The notes beneath the pieces are model-generated. The model saw only the letters and a program-made list of their open reading frames with translations. It did not search any database and was not told the DNA's origin. The position numbers and the translations under genes were made by a program. Below are positions 1 to 9,304 of a stretch of 58,188 nt of DNA, in pieces. Each line of letters starts with the position of its first letter. Position 1 is the first letter of the stretch. The stretch spans positions 1-58,188 of the forward strand of contig NZ_JAKRFQ010000003.1 of the NCBI RefSeq assembly GCF_022347985.1. Direction: 5' to 3'. The DNA comes from Photobacterium sp. OFAV2-7 (GTDB lineage Bacteria > Pseudomonadota > Gammaproteobacteria > Enterobacterales > Vibrionaceae).

Positions 1-1589
1 TTCGGCGGTGTAGAGAAGGTGTGGTGCGGCGCCGGTGAAGCCACAGTCCACTCCAGCCCTTCTGCACCGTCCCACGGCTTGGCCGACGCCTTCTCACCAC
101 CACGGACACACTTGATGACCACGGCCAGGAAGATCAGCTGAGAAAAGCCGAACAGGAAACCGCCGATACTGACAACCGCGTTAATATCGGCAAACTGCAG
201 CGCATAATCCGGTATCCGGCGCGGCATCCCGGCCAGACCAAGGAAGTGCATCGGGAAGAACAGAATATTGACCGAGACAATCGAGCACCAGAAGTGCCAT
301 TTCGCCAGCCTTTCATCGAACATGTAGCCGGTCCACTTGGGCAGCCAGTAATAGGCCGCCGCCATAATCGAGAAGATCGCCCCCGACACCAGGACATAGT
401 GGAAGTGCGCGACCACAAAGTAGGTATCATGATATTGGAAATCAGCCGGGGTAATGGCCAGCATCAGGCCCGAGAAACCACCGATGGTAAACAGCACGAT
501 AAAGGCGATGGCAAACATCATAGGTATCTCGAAGGTCAGCGACCCTCGCCACATGGTGGCCACCCAGTTAAAGACCTTGACCCCAGTCGGCACCGAGATC
601 AGCATGGTGCAGTACATAAAGAACAACTCGGCCGCCACCGGCATCCCGGTGGTGAACATATGGTGTGCCCATACTAAAAAGCTCAGACCGGCTATCGAGG
701 CCGTGGCATACACCATCGAACTGTAACCAAAAAGCTTCTTACGTGAAAATGCCGGGATAATAGCTGAAATGATACCGAAACTCGGCAAAATCATGATATA
801 AACCTCGGGGTGGCCGAAGAACCAGAAGATGTGCTGGAACATCACAGGATCGCCGCCCCCGGCCGCATCAAAAAAGCTGGTACCGAAATACTTATCGGTC
901 AGTACCATGGTCACCGCCCCGGCCAGCACCGGCATCACCGCAATCAGCAGGAAGGCCGTGATCAGCCAGGTCCAGACAAACAGCGGCATCTTCATATAGG
1001 TCATCCCCGGTGCCCGGAGGTTGACTATGGTGACGATGACGTTGATGGCCCCCATAATGGAGCTGATCCCCATGATGTGAATAGCAAACACGAACAAGCC
1101 GGTACTTTCCGGACTATACATCGTCGACAGCGGCGCATAGAAGGTCCAGCCGAAGTTAGGTCCGCCCCCTTCCATAAACAGCGAAGCCAGCAGCAACGAA
1201 AAGGCAAAGGGCAGAATCCAGAAGCTCCAGTTGTTCATTCGCGGCAATGCCATATCCGGCGCCCCAATCATCATCGGGATCATCCAATTGGCCAACCCGG
1301 TAAAGGCAGGCATAACCGCACCAAATACCATGATCAAGCCGTGAACTGTCGTCATCTGGTTAAAAAAGTTCGGATCGACCAACTGCAGCCCAGGCTGGAA
1401 CAGCTCTGCGCGGATCACCATGGCCATCGCCCCGCCGATCAGAAACATCGCAAAGCTAAAGATCAGGTACAGCGAGCCAATATCTTTATGGTTGGTGGTG
1501 AACAGCCAGCGTTTCAGCCCACTCTGATGATGTTCGTGATGGATCTGTGTCTCTTCGACCTCGGTCTGTTCACGCAGCATATCCGTCAT
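1..1589 (-). CDS. coxA: Cytochrome c oxidase subunit I (aa3 type), 3' end outside window
   Basis: Catalytic haem-copper subunit of the aa3-type terminal oxidase in the inner membrane, reducing O2 with electrons from cytochrome c. The start ATG at 1589 begins MTDMLREQTE and 529 codons are open to the window edge. Visible hallmarks are the N-terminal TTNHKDIG motif, the GHPEVYI motif with the CuB/Tyr ligands, HHMFTTG and HFHYVLV. The last visible residues, LEWTVASPAPHHTF, are typical of the extreme C-terminus, so little is missing. It lies 14 bp after coxB on the same strand, with AGGGAG upstream of the ATG, so it should be cotranscribed. Assembly and subunit III genes would be expected beyond the left edge. 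Confidence 0.97.
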   Translation of the reverse strand, partial: MTDMLREQTEVEETQIHHEHHQSGLKRWLFTTNHKDIGSLYLIFSFAMFLIGGAMAMVIRAELFQPGLQLVDPNFFNQMTTVHGLIMVFGAVMPAFTGLANWMIPMMIGAPDMALPRMNNWSFWILPFAFSLLLASLFMEGGGPNFGWTFYAPLSTMYSPESTGLFVFAIHIMGISSIMGAINVIVTIVNLRAPGMTYMKMPLFVWTWLITAFLLIAVMPVLAGAVTMVLTDKYFGTSFFDAAGGGDPVMFQHIFWFFGHPEVYIMILPSFGIISAIIPAFSRKKLFGYSSMVYATASIAGLSFLVWAHHMFTTGMPVAAELFFMYCTMLISVPTGVKVFNWVATMWRGSLTFEIPMMFAIAFIVLFTIGGFSGLMLAITPADFQYHDTYFVVAHFHYVLVSGAIFSIMAAAYYWLPKWTGYMFDERLAKWHFWCSIVSVNILFFPMHFLGLAGMPRRIPDYALQFADINAVVSIGGFLFGFSQLIFLAVVIKCVRGGEKASAKPWDGAEGLEWTVASPAPHHTFSTPP

Positions 1590-1603
1590 TCTCTCAATCT
1601 CCC

Positions 1604-2755
1604 TTAAAGCTCTTCACCATTGAGGACAGCCTGCACTTCTGCCGCCTGAACCGTCTCACCCGTATTGTTGTCCCAGGCATTACGCTCATAGGTAATGACT
1701 GCCGCCAGTTGCTTCAGGCTCAGCTGCGGCCCGAAGGCCTGCATGGCCGTGCCGCTCTTGCCATGGACAACAACACTGATATGCTCGAGCTTTTTCGCCG
1801 GATCGACAGATACGCCCTGACCGGCAAGGCCAGGGAAGGCACCGGGGATCCCGTTGCCGTTAACCTGGTGACACATCGCACAGCGGGTACCGTAGACTTG
1901 TTCACCCAGCTCCATCAGCTCGTCCATCGACATTTCCATTGCCAGCAACCGCTGCTCTTCTTCATACGCCTCCTGCTGGGCAACCTTGGTAGCCTGCAAC
2001 CACTGGTCATACTCGTCCTGCGGCTTGGCAATCACCACAATCGGCATAAAACCATGGTCCTTGCCGCACAGCTCGGCACACTGGCCCCGATAGATGCCCG
2101 GTTTGTCTATCCGGGTCCAGGCCTCGTTGATAAAGCCCGGGTTGGCATCTTTCTTCACCGCAAAATCTGGCACCCACCAGGAGTGGATCACGTCCTGCGA
2201 GGTGATCAAAAAGCGCACTTTCTTGCCAATCGGCACCACCAACGGCCTGTCGACCTCGAGCAGGTAATTTTCCCGCTTTTCACGCTGATTCTCGATCTGT
2301 GCTGTTGTTGTTGCTAACAGCGAATAAAAATCAACATCTTCGCCAAAATAGCTATAGTGCCATTTCCACTGCGAACCGGTGACCTGAATGGTGAGATCGG
2401 ATTCCGAGGTATCCTCCATCGCCAGCAGCGTACTGGTAGCCGGTACCGCCATCACAATCAGGATCGCGAAGGGAATGATGGTCCAGAGGATTTCAACCTT
2501 GGTACTTTCATGGAAGGAGGCGGCCACAGCCCCTTTGGATTTGCGGTGGTGAATAATGGCCCAGAACATCACACCAAATACCACCACACCAATGACAATG
2601 CAGATATAGAGAATGGTCATATGGAGATCAAACACACGCTGGCTCACCTCAGTGACACCCTGCGTCATGTTCAAGCGCATTGTTTCGGTTTCGGCTACCA
2701 CGGGCAGCGACAGTGCCGCAACCAGTGATCCCCAAATCAAATGGCGATTCTTCAC
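1604..2755 (-). CDS. coxB: Cytochrome c oxidase subunit II with fused C-terminal cytochrome c domain
   Basis: CuA-bearing subunit that accepts electrons for the aa3 oxidase. Residues 1-21 are a signal peptide (...LSLPVVAETE), followed by two membrane hairpin segments (about 45-67 and 88-112) and a periplasmic cupredoxin domain with CuA ligands H191, C226, C230, H234 and M237 (GQCAELCGKDHGFM). A cytochrome c domain follows with CAMCH at 292-296, so this is a caa3-style fusion of 383 residues. The start is GTG at 2755 with a GGAGGG Shine-Dalgarno; no ATG lies nearby. It is the first gene of coxB-coxA, and 235 bp of noncoding DNA upstream presumably hold the promoter. Confidence 0.96.
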   Translation of the reverse strand: MKNRHLIWGSLVAALSLPVVAETETMRLNMTQGVTEVSQRVFDLHMTILYICIVIGVVVFGVMFWAIIHHRKSKGAVAASFHESTKVEILWTIIPFAILIVMAVPATSTLLAMEDTSESDLTIQVTGSQWKWHYSYFGEDVDFYSLLATTTAQIENQREKRENYLLEVDRPLVVPIGKKVRFLITSQDVIHSWWVPDFAVKKDANPGFINEAWTRIDKPGIYRGQCAELCGKDHGFMPIVVIAKPQDEYDQWLQATKVAQQEAYEEEQRLLAMEMSMDELMELGEQVYGTRCAMCHQVNGNGIPGAFPGLAGQGVSVDPAKKLEHISVVVHGKSGTAMQAFGPQLSLKQLAAVITYERNAWDNNTGETVQAAEVQAVLNGEEL

Positions 2756-2990
2756 CCGGATCCCTCCTTTCCATCGTCCTGATTTACTTCAAGAGCAGGT
2801 CAATAAATGCACTGGTCCCTCTTCTGATGAGCAAAATAGTGCGAACCAAGTAACACTTTGTTTACATTTAACTTAGGACAAGATCGAAAAAAGGAGCAAT
2901 AAATTACCCGGAAAAAAATCAAGTGCGCAAAAGAGGTATCACAGCCAAAAGACAGGCGTAGAGAGGGTGTTCGTAGGACAAAGCACGAAT

Positions 2991-3788
2991 CTACAAGCGG
3001 AAATGCACCAATACCGGTGTCAGGCGATATTTTAAGCTAGGTATTTTTGCGATCCACCGCTGCCAGGACCGCCAACGAGTACAGTCGTGGTCTAGCGGAC
3101 TGTGGCTGCTGATCAGTTCCGCCCAAGGCAGCCAGTTCAAGACCTGACGGACCGGATCCTTATAGCCATGACGATAGTCGCCAGCGCCCATCTTAGTCGC
3201 GATGGCCGAGCCACAACGATCGCCGGCAACCACCAGACAGACCTCAATCTGACTAAAGTGGCAACCTATACGTTGGACAAAGTGAACCAGCTCACTGCTA
3301 TTGCACTGCAGCAAAGCCTGATCGCAGAGCAACATAACCGGCGCATTATTCATCGCAGGCAGTGACTTAAGCCAAGAGAGATCGGTCACCGAGCCGAGAC
3401 GCATCGTGTAGCGTTCACTGCGGTGAAACAAGCGTTCACGCCATAACAGGTTTTCGTCGGTATCCAGCTCGAACCAGCGACAGCGGCCATTGTCGAGGCG
3501 ATAAAAGCGGGTATCGAGGCCTGCCCCGACATTGATGATCCAGCCGTTGGGGTGGCGACGCAAAAACTGCTGCACCTGGCGATCACACTGAAGAGTCAAG
3601 GTGGCATGAAGCAACTGGCGCTCGGTGACATTGCCCGACAAACAATCAGGCTTGAGGTAGCACTGGCTACACGCAGCGGCAGCAACAGGATCATAGATCA
3701 GGCCGTCATCCTCCAGGCTCTCGCGGCTACGCAGCCAAAGAGGTTGAAGCAAGGCGGTAGGTATATGGTAACGGGAAGAGTTGGTCAT
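2991..3788 (-). CDS. Leucine carboxyl methyltransferase-family SAM-dependent methyltransferase
   Basis: Predicted class I SAM-dependent methyltransferase of the LCM/PPM1/TcmP family; substrate unknown. The SAM-binding loop INVGAGLDTRFYRLD is at about residues 85-99 and the acidic ELDTDE strand, which should bind the ribose, at about 107-112. I start at ATG 3788 (MTNSSRYH) because GGAGGTG lies just upstream; the ATG at 3800 would contain that Shine-Dalgarno in its own codons. The length of 265 residues fits the family. It has no siderophore or haem neighbours but carries a Fur box directly over its promoter, so it is probably induced by iron starvation. Its role in iron physiology is inference. 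Confidence 0.85.
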   Translation of the reverse strand: MTNSSRYHIPTALLQPLWLRSRESLEDDGLIYDPVAAAACSQCYLKPDCLSGNVTERQLLHATLTLQCDRQVQQFLRRHPNGWIINVGAGLDTRFYRLDNGRCRWFELDTDENLLWRERLFHRSERYTMRLGSVTDLSWLKSLPAMNNAPVMLLCDQALLQCNSSELVHFVQRIGCHFSQIEVCLVVAGDRCGSAIATKMGAGDYRHGYKDPVRQVLNWLPWAELISSHSPLDHDCTRWRSWQRWIAKIPSLKYRLTPVLVHFRL

Positions 3789-3814
3789 TATCACCTCCAT
3801 CTGATCATGTGGAG

Positions 3815-3843
3815 ATGATAATGACTATCATTAACTATTGCAA
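3815..3843 (-). promoter_or_regulatory. Promoter overlaid by Fur box upstream of the methyltransferase
   Basis: On the minus strand TTGCAA (3843-3838) and TATCAT (3820-3815) are separated by exactly 17 bp, a good sigma-70 promoter. The plus-strand sequence GATAATGACTATCATTAAC at 3817-3835 matches the 19-bp Fur consensus GATAATGATAATCATTATC at 16 of 19 positions by my alignment. It covers the spacer and most of the -10 element, the position expected for Fur repression. The predicted transcript starts about 20 nt before the ATG at 3788. Confidence 0.8.
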
Positions 3844-3933
3844 AACATTCTACACAAATAATGAGCAGTTTTTCACATAGTGCAATAATCGTGAATATTA
3901 TGCTATTGGCATAGATTGTGACCGGACAAAAAA

Positions 3934-4554
3934 CTACATCCAGTCCGCATTGCGGATCACGCCAACAGCAATGCCTTCAATCGATAGCTGCTGATGGTTT
4001 AGGTCAACGACAATCGGGGCAAACTCTTCGTTTTCCGCATGCAGCAGTACCTGGGCACCCTTTTTCTCAAGACGCTTCACAGTCACGTCGTCCTCGACAC
4101 GGGCGACAACAACCTGACCATTATGGACATCCTGGGTCTTATGCACGGCCAGCAGATCGCCATCCATAATACCGATATCTTTCATACTCATGCCATTCAC
4201 TCGAAGCAGGAAGTCGGCGCGGGGCTTAAACAGCGCCGGATCCACCTCGTAATGTGTTTCGACATGCTCCTGAGCCAGAATAGGCTCACCGGCTGCCACC
4301 TGACCGATCAGCGGCAGGCCCTGCTCTGACACATCGTCATTATTGACTAGCAGGCGGATCCCGCGGGATGCCCCCGGAATAATCTCAATTACTTCTTTGC
4401 GTGCCAGTGCTTTAAGGTGCTCCTCGGCAGCATTGGCAGAACGGAAGCCAAGTTCACGGGCTATTTCAGCGCGTGTAGGCGGCATTCCAGAATCTTCAAT
4501 TTTTGCTTTGATCAAATCAAAGACTTCTTGTTGGCGCGGCGTTAACGGCTTCAT
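3934..4554 (-). CDS. lexA: LexA repressor, SOS regulator
   Basis: Transcriptional repressor of the SOS regulon that cleaves itself when stimulated by RecA-ssDNA. The N-terminal winged helix-turn-helix (about 1-70) begins [15 protein letters not shown]. The cleavage site is A88-G89 within GQVAAGEP, followed by the S24 peptidase domain with catalytic S123 (NGMSMKD) and K160 (VTVKRL). Length is 206 residues against about 202 in E. coli. The start ATG at 4554 has GGGTGAG upstream. Two SOS boxes lie immediately upstream, giving autoregulation. The neighbour plsB is divergent, as in E. coli and Vibrio. Confidence 0.99.
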   Translation of the reverse strand: MKPLTPRQQEVFDLIKAKIEDSGMPPTRAEIARELGFRSANAAEEHLKALARKEVIEIIPGASRGIRLLVNNDDVSEQGLPLIGQVAAGEPILAQEHVETHYEVDPALFKPRADFLLRVNGMSMKDIGIMDGDLLAVHKTQDVHNGQVVVARVEDDVTVKRLEKKGAQVLLHAENEEFAPIVVDLNHQQLSIEGIAVGVIRNADWM

Positions 4555-4562
4555 GACTCACC

Positions 4563-4578
4563 CTGTCTTTTTATACAG
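4563..4578 (-). promoter_or_regulatory. SOS (LexA) box 1
   Basis: The minus strand reads CTGTATAAAAAGACAG, matching the CTG-N10-CAG LexA operator. It lies 9 bp upstream of the lexA start, so it probably overlaps the transcript start. Confidence 0.9.
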
Positions 4579-4582
4579 TTCA

Positions 4583-4598
4583 CTGTGAGTATATCCAG
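4583..4598 (-). promoter_or_regulatory. SOS (LexA) box 2
   Basis: The minus strand reads CTGGATATACTCACAG, again CTG-N10-CAG and one base from the box I recall at E. coli lexA (CTGTATATACTCACAG). It sits 4 bp from box 1, giving tandem operators centred 20 bp apart on the same face of the helix. Confidence 0.92.
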
Positions 4599-4880
4599 TG
4601 TTAACAAAGTTGAAAAGACAATTGTTTACGAAAAGAGCAATTTTCCTTGATTCCGCTCCCTGCCCAGATAGCCAGACCATAGGTTAAAAGGGGCGGATAG
4701 CATCATTGTTTGCCGTCAAAACAGGTTGCCCGACAAATAGGCAAAAACTAACCCGTCGAGCTAGTATAAAATGTCATTCACAGTGATATTTAACTGCAAG
4801 TATGTGGTATATCGCTGCAAAACGACACGCATTTTCTGCTATCCTTGCGTCGCATTAAGAATTCGAGGCTAGTAAAAGAT
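4599..4880. other. lexA-plsB divergent intergenic region
   Basis: Noncoding DNA between the SOS boxes and plsB. An extended -10-like TATAAA at 4765-4770 points toward plsB, without a convincing -35. I see no ORF, repeat or terminator here. Confidence 0.5.
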
Positions 4881-7331
4881 ATGTCAAGTTGGCAGAAAAT
4901 CTATCGAAAATTATTGAATTTGCCGCTTTCTCTGCTGGTTAAAACCCATTCAATACCTTCTGATCCGGTCGCTGATCTGGAACTCGATTTAGAACGACCG
5001 ATTATCTATATTCTACCGTTTCGCTCAAATACCGATCTGATGACGCTGCGCAGCAGCACCGAAGAGCTGGGACTGCCCGATCCACTGTCACCGCTGGAAA
5101 TCGACGGCAAGCCATACCGACGCTATGTCTACATTTCCGATGGCCCGAGCGTATTCGGCTCAGACGGCGAGCTCCCGCAAGAGTCCATCGATCTGTTTAC
5201 CGCCCTGCTTGAGCAGCACAAGCAGGATACCGAGCTCGATCTTCAGGTCATTCCGGCGGCCATTCTCTGGGGCCGCAAGCCCGGCAAGGAAGAAAACCAG
5301 AAGCCGGTTCTGCGCCCGCTCAATGGCCCGGAAAAATTCTTCACCATTCTGGGTCGCGGCCGCGACTGTATGGTACGCCTGAGCACCCCGGTTTCGCTGC
5401 GCTACATGGCCGATCACCACGGAACCGATGACTCTATTGCCCACAAACTGGCACGGGTGGCCAAAATCCACTTTTCGCGCCAGCAGCTGGCTGCAGCCGG
5501 TCCGAAACTGCCGGATCGCCATGCGCTATTCAAACGTCTGCTGGCCTCCAAGGCCATTGAAAAAGTTGTGGCCGAAGAGGCCCAGAGCCGCGATGTCCCG
5601 GTAGAGAAGGTGCGCAAAGAAGCCATCGATATGATGGAAGAAATTGCGGCAGATTTCTCCTACTCACTGATCAAACGCGGTGATCGCTTCCTCGGCTGGC
5701 TGTGGAACAAGCTCTACCAGGGCCTGAATATCCACAATGCCCAGCGCGTCAGGAAGCTGGCCCAGGACGGCCACGAAATTGTCTATGTGCCCTGTCACCG
5801 CAGCCACATGGACTACCTGCTACTGTCCTACGTGCTGTACCGCGAAGGCCTGGTACCACCGCACATTGCAGCCGGTATCAACCTGAACTTCTTCCCGGCC
5901 GGACCGATCTTCCGCCGTGGCGGCGCCTTCTTTATTCGCCGCAGCTTCAAGGGTAACCGCCTGTATTCAACCGTGTTCCGCGAATACCTGGCTGAGCTGT
6001 TTGCCAAGGGCTATTCCGTTGAATACTTCAGTGAAGGCGGCCGCTCTCGCACCGGGCGTCTGCTACCGGCCAAAACCGGTATGCTGTCAATGACCATCCA
6101 GGCAATGCTGCGCGGCCTGAACCGTCCGGTTACTCTGGTTCCCGTCTATATCGGCTACGAACATGTAATGGAAGTGGCCACCTATGCCAAAGAACTGCGT
6201 GGCAAGCGCAAGGAAAAAGAGAATGTCGGACAGGTACTGCGTACTCTGCGCAAACTGCGCAACCTCGGCCAGGGCTATGTTAACTTCGGTGAGCCGATTT
6301 CTCTGAACCATTACCTCAACGAGAACGCACCTGAATGGCACCAGGACATCGATCCGATTGAGCCGCAGCGTCCACAATGGCTCAACCCGGTGGTCAACGA
6401 CCTGGCCAACAAGATGATGACCCATATCAATGATGCCGCGGCAACCAATGCCCTGACCCTGTGTGCACTGGCGCTACTGGCAGCCCGCCAACGCGCCCTG
6501 AGCCGCGAGGAGCTGGAGCAGCAAATTGACTGCTACCTGCAGCTGCTGCGCAATGTGCCGTACTCCAAGCAATGCACCATGCCGGAGTCAGACGCAGCGA
6601 CCCTGGTTGCGCATGCCGTCGAAATGGACAAGTTTATTGTCGAGCGTGACAGCCTTGGGGATATTATCTCCCTTGACCGTCAGCAATCGATTTTGATGAC
6701 TTACTATCGCAACAATATTATTCATCTGTTCGCCCTGCCGTCACTGATCGCCCATATCGTTGTTCAGCATCAGCGCCTGAGCCTGCAAGCGCTCCGCCAG
6801 CAGGTCGAGCTGCTGTATCCGTTCCTCAAGGCCGAGCTCTTCCTGCGTCACGATAAGGAATCGCTGGGTGAAATCATCGACAGTCAGATAGCCGAACTAG
6901 TACGCCAGCGACTGGTACTGAGTGACGGTGAGTATATTGAGCTGAACAGTGCCCGTATCGGTCCGCTGCAGTTGCTGGCTCGTACCATCTCGGAAACCCT
7001 TCAGCGTTATGCTATCGCCCTTACGCTATTGCGTTCTGAGCCTCAGTTGATGAAAAGCGATTTGGAACAGCAAAGCCAGATGATGGCCCAGCGCCTGAGC
7101 CGACTTCACGGCATCAATGCACCGGAGTTCTTCGACAAAGGGGTATTCGCCACATTGGTCAAGACGCTGCGTAGCGAAGGCTATCTCAACGATGAATGCC
7201 ATGCGGTGTCCCGTCCGGTTGAAACCCTGGCCGAGCTGCTTGCCGCCCTGGTTTCTCCGGAAGTCAAACTGACCATTCAGGCCGTAATGAACCGGGAAGA
7301 CAAAGTGGAAGAGGTCGAGCCGAGCGCCTAA
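4881..7331 (+). CDS. plsB: Glycerol-3-phosphate 1-O-acyltransferase
   Basis: Membrane-associated acyltransferase transferring acyl groups from acyl-ACP/acyl-CoA to sn-glycerol-3-phosphate, the first step of phospholipid synthesis. The HX4D catalytic motif is H306-D311 ([11 protein letters not shown]), followed by [10 protein letters not shown] and [11 protein letters not shown] use ATG 4881 ([10 protein letters not shown]) rather than the upstream in-frame ATG at 4845, because this places the motif at 306/311, the numbering I know from E. coli PlsB. That gives 816 residues. It is monocistronic, divergent from lexA, with a strong terminator after it. It consumes the product that GlpT imports and GlpD oxidises a few kb downstream. 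Confidence 0.97.
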   Translation: MSSWQKIYRKLLNLPLSLLVKTHSIPSDPVADLELDLERPIIYILPFRSNTDLMTLRSSTEELGLPDPLSPLEIDGKPYRRYVYISDGPSVFGSDGELPQESIDLFTALLEQHKQDTELDLQVIPAAILWGRKPGKEENQKPVLRPLNGPEKFFTILGRGRDCMVRLSTPVSLRYMADHHGTDDSIAHKLARVAKIHFSRQQLAAAGPKLPDRHALFKRLLASKAIEKVVAEEAQSRDVPVEKVRKEAIDMMEEIAADFSYSLIKRGDRFLGWLWNKLYQGLNIHNAQRVRKLAQDGHEIVYVPCHRSHMDYLLLSYVLYREGLVPPHIAAGINLNFFPAGPIFRRGGAFFIRRSFKGNRLYSTVFREYLAELFAKGYSVEYFSEGGRSRTGRLLPAKTGMLSMTIQAMLRGLNRPVTLVPVYIGYEHVMEVATYAKELRGKRKEKENVGQVLRTLRKLRNLGQGYVNFGEPISLNHYLNENAPEWHQDIDPIEPQRPQWLNPVVNDLANKMMTHINDAAATNALTLCALALLAARQRALSREELEQQIDCYLQLLRNVPYSKQCTMPESDAATLVAHAVEMDKFIVERDSLGDIISLDRQQSILMTYYRNNIIHLFALPSLIAHIVVQHQRLSLQALRQQVELLYPFLKAELFLRHDKESLGEIIDSQIAELVRQRLVLSDGEYIELNSARIGPLQLLARTISETLQRYAIALTLLRSEPQLMKSDLEQQSQMMAQRLSRLHGINAPEFFDKGVFATLVKTLRSEGYLNDECHAVSRPVETLAELLAALVSPEVKLTIQAVMNREDKVEEVEPSA

Positions 7332-7363
7332 CCCGCACCGGCCCCAACTTATCCCACAGACAC

Positions 7364-7392
7364 AAAGCTGGCCTTGAAGGCCAGCTTTTTTT
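7364..7392 (+). terminator. Rho-independent terminator of plsB
   Basis: A perfect 11-bp stem (AAAGCTGGCCT/AGGCCAGCTTT, short loop) is followed by a T-tract at 7386-7392, 33 bp after the plsB stop. Confidence 0.92.
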
Positions 7393-7484
7393 AGCTTTGC
7401 AGGCAACGGCCCAAGCCATCAACATTGTGCAGCCATTTTACCCGTCCAAAAGCCCGCCAACTTGTATGGCAGGGACAAATGTGC

Positions 7485-7500
7485 AGCTTGTACAGCTTTT
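7485..7500. repeat. 16-bp direct repeat, copy 1
   Basis: AGCTTGTACAGCTTTT; the core AGCTTGTACAGCT is nearly palindromic around TGTACA. An identical copy lies at 7616-7631, 131 bp downstream. Confidence 0.75.
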
Positions 7501-7615
7501 TACCTACCATAGCACAATTGCTCGAAAAGCTGCCCAGCAGCCAAATCTCATAATAAGCGGCTGTTTTAAAAGAATATAAAACCAACCCATCAATCTAATG
7601 AATTGGGGGCCAGAT

Positions 7616-7631
7616 AGCTTGTACAGCTTTT
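7616..7631. repeat. 16-bp direct repeat, copy 2
   Basis: Exact copy of the sequence at 7485-7500. It could be a protein-binding site pair or part of a small transcript; function unknown. Confidence 0.75.
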
Positions 7632-7701
7632 GGGTCATCTAAGGTCAGAAACCTTCTCACAAAATGCTCCCCTCAAAACCACCGGTGGTCCTCCAGGCAC
7701 A

Positions 7702-7726
7702 AAAAAAGCGCCATCGGCGCTTTTTT
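7702..7726 (-). terminator. Terminator of ubiC-ubiA
   Basis: Stem AGCGCC/GGCGCT with loop ATC, flanked by A- and T-tracts on both sides, so it could work in either direction. It lies 22 bp after the ubiA stop. Confidence 0.85.
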
Positions 7727-7747
7727 CTTTATCATTAGCAAGGTTTA

Positions 7748-8608
7748 TCAGCTAAAGCCAACACCGGCACCAATACCGATGCACACCAGCATGCCGACAT
7801 AGTTATTGTTGAGGAAAGCCTTGAAGCACGGATCGCGTTCACGCTCGCGGATCAGCATCTGCTGATAGACAAACAAGCCCGCGGCCAATAACAAAAACCA
7901 ATAATACAGCTGATGAAGCGCCATCACGGCACCAACCGCGATAAGCAAGACCAAGGCCCCGAGCTGCAGCAGCCCGACAATGATTTTATCAGAGCGGCCA
8001 AACAAAATAGCCGTCGACTTAATGCCCACCTTCAGGTCATCATCACGATCCACCATTGCATACTGGGTATCATAGGCAATGGTCCACAAAATATTGGCAG
8101 CAAACAACAGCCAGGCAACAGCAGGCAACTCACCGGCCTGTGCCGCGTAGGCCATCGGAATAGACCAGCCAAACGCCATCCCCAGTACCAACTGCGGCAA
8201 ATGGGTATAGCGCTTCATAAACGGGTAGGCAGCAGCCAGCAGTAAACCGACCACCGATAACATAATGGTCAGCTTGTTCATGGTCAGCACCAGCAAAAAA
8301 GACACCAGAACCAGCAAACCAAACAGTCCGAGCGCTTCCCGCTCAGTGATCTTGCCAGAAGGCATCGGACGCTGGGCCGTCCGCTTAACGTGGCCATCAA
8401 AATTCCGATCCGCAAAGTCATTAATCACGCAGCCTGCCGCTCGCATAAAAATCACGCCGAGAACGAATACGATCAAAACCTGCGGGTTGGGAAACCCGTC
8501 AGCGGCCAGAAACAATGCCCATAGCGTCGGCCAAAGCAGTAGCAGGCTGCCGATTGGGCGGTCAAACCGTGCCAGTTGCCAATACGCTTTTGCTTTGCTC
8601 AGTTCCAA
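7748..8608 (-). CDS. ubiA: 4-hydroxybenzoate octaprenyltransferase
   Basis: Integral membrane prenyltransferase attaching the polyprenyl tail to 4-hydroxybenzoate in ubiquinone synthesis. The two Mg-diphosphate aspartate motifs are NDFADRNFD and [12 protein letters not shown], within a multi-helix membrane protein of 286 residues, the usual length. The start is a TTG at 8608 ([18 protein letters not shown]) with GGAGAG six bases upstream; no ATG is near, and the N-terminus fits the family. It overlaps ubiC by 10 bp, suggesting translational coupling. Its substrate is the product of UbiC. Confidence 0.97.
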   Translation of the reverse strand: MELSKAKAYWQLARFDRPIGSLLLLWPTLWALFLAADGFPNPQVLIVFVLGVIFMRAAGCVINDFADRNFDGHVKRTAQRPMPSGKITEREALGLFGLLVLVSFLLVLTMNKLTIMLSVVGLLLAAAYPFMKRYTHLPQLVLGMAFGWSIPMAYAAQAGELPAVAWLLFAANILWTIAYDTQYAMVDRDDDLKVGIKSTAILFGRSDKIIVGLLQLGALVLLIAVGAVMALHQLYYWFLLLAAGLFVYQQMLIRERERDPCFKAFLNNNYVGMLVCIGIGAGVGFS

Positions 8609-9147
8609 CTCTGACTCTCCTTTGCATAAACCGGGGCCGCTTCCAGAAACAGCTCCGCGACCAGTAGCGGTTTTTCGTTAATCCACAGCCTCGAGCGCCG
8701 GGCCCACAGAGGGTCAGTGCAAGTACCGACGTTGGCAACAACCAGTGCATCCCGGCGGGCACTGCGATCAGTGAACACCCGAAGCCCTAACGGCATTTCG
8801 CCAAGCTGTTCCAAATCACTCTCCTGTCCGGTCAGCGTCGACGCCGGGATCAGCGTGCGGGCAAACACCCAGGGGATCCCGTCCCCCATCAGCACCACTT
8901 TACGCAGCAGGCAGTCAACATCACCGATCAATGCCCTTTCATCATCCGATAACTGTGACTTATGAATTCTTGTCTGTTCAATCAAAGACACCGTGAAATG
9001 CTCACAATGACGCTGAAAACGTCGTGACAATGAATCCGGTTCTAGCAACCAATGCCCAAACCCCGTCCCTTCCAAGGCTGTCTCTTCCGGTGCCTGCCAC
9101 TGGGCACGATCCAGCAAGGGCTTATACAACTGCTTGAATTTCGACAT
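8599..9147 (-). CDS. ubiC: Chorismate lyase (chorismate pyruvate-lyase)
   Basis: Cytosolic enzyme converting chorismate to 4-hydroxybenzoate plus pyruvate, the entry step to ubiquinone. The family segments [22 protein letters not shown] and the C-terminal [10 protein letters not shown], with the conserved Glu, are visible. The 182-residue length fits the Vibrionaceae form. It is the first gene of ubiC-ubiA; the divergent fliL-like gene starts 157 bp away and this spacer should hold both promoters. Confidence 0.95.
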   Translation of the reverse strand: MSKFKQLYKPLLDRAQWQAPEETALEGTGFGHWLLEPDSLSRRFQRHCEHFTVSLIEQTRIHKSQLSDDERALIGDVDCLLRKVVLMGDGIPWVFARTLIPASTLTGQESDLEQLGEMPLGLRVFTDRSARRDALVVANVGTCTDPLWARRSRLWINEKPLLVAELFLEAAPVYAKESQSWN

Positions 9148-9304
9148 CTTTCTAATATAAACCCCACCAAACTGTTATCTAACACTTGGTAGAATCAGGT
9201 TAATTTATTACCATAAGGAAACACTATTGTAGCAAGCTGTAACGGGTACGAATATCGTTACGATCGAAAGAAAGTAATTCATTGCCTGAAAAGGCTGTAA
9301 ATCC

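Larger units (their letters stand above)
7393..7701. other. Intergenic region with repeated near-palindromes
   Basis: About 310 bp lie between the plsB and ubiA terminators with no convincing gene on either strand. It holds two exact copies of a 16-bp sequence (listed separately) and a perfect 12-bp palindrome ACCACCGGTGGT at 7678-7689. A 64-codon minus-strand reading frame (7391-7585) has no Shine-Dalgarno and looks accidental. Confidence 0.6.

Noticed and set aside
810-1607. Long plus-strand frame (265 codons), with others at 246-677 and 1547-2317
   Set aside because: Antisense to coxA and coxB, which show full family motifs; the translations are His/Arg/Gln-rich, typical of shadow frames.
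7391-7585. 64-codon minus-strand frame in the plsB-ubiA spacer
   Set aside because: No Shine-Dalgarno, crosses the plsB terminator, and shows no recognisable motif.
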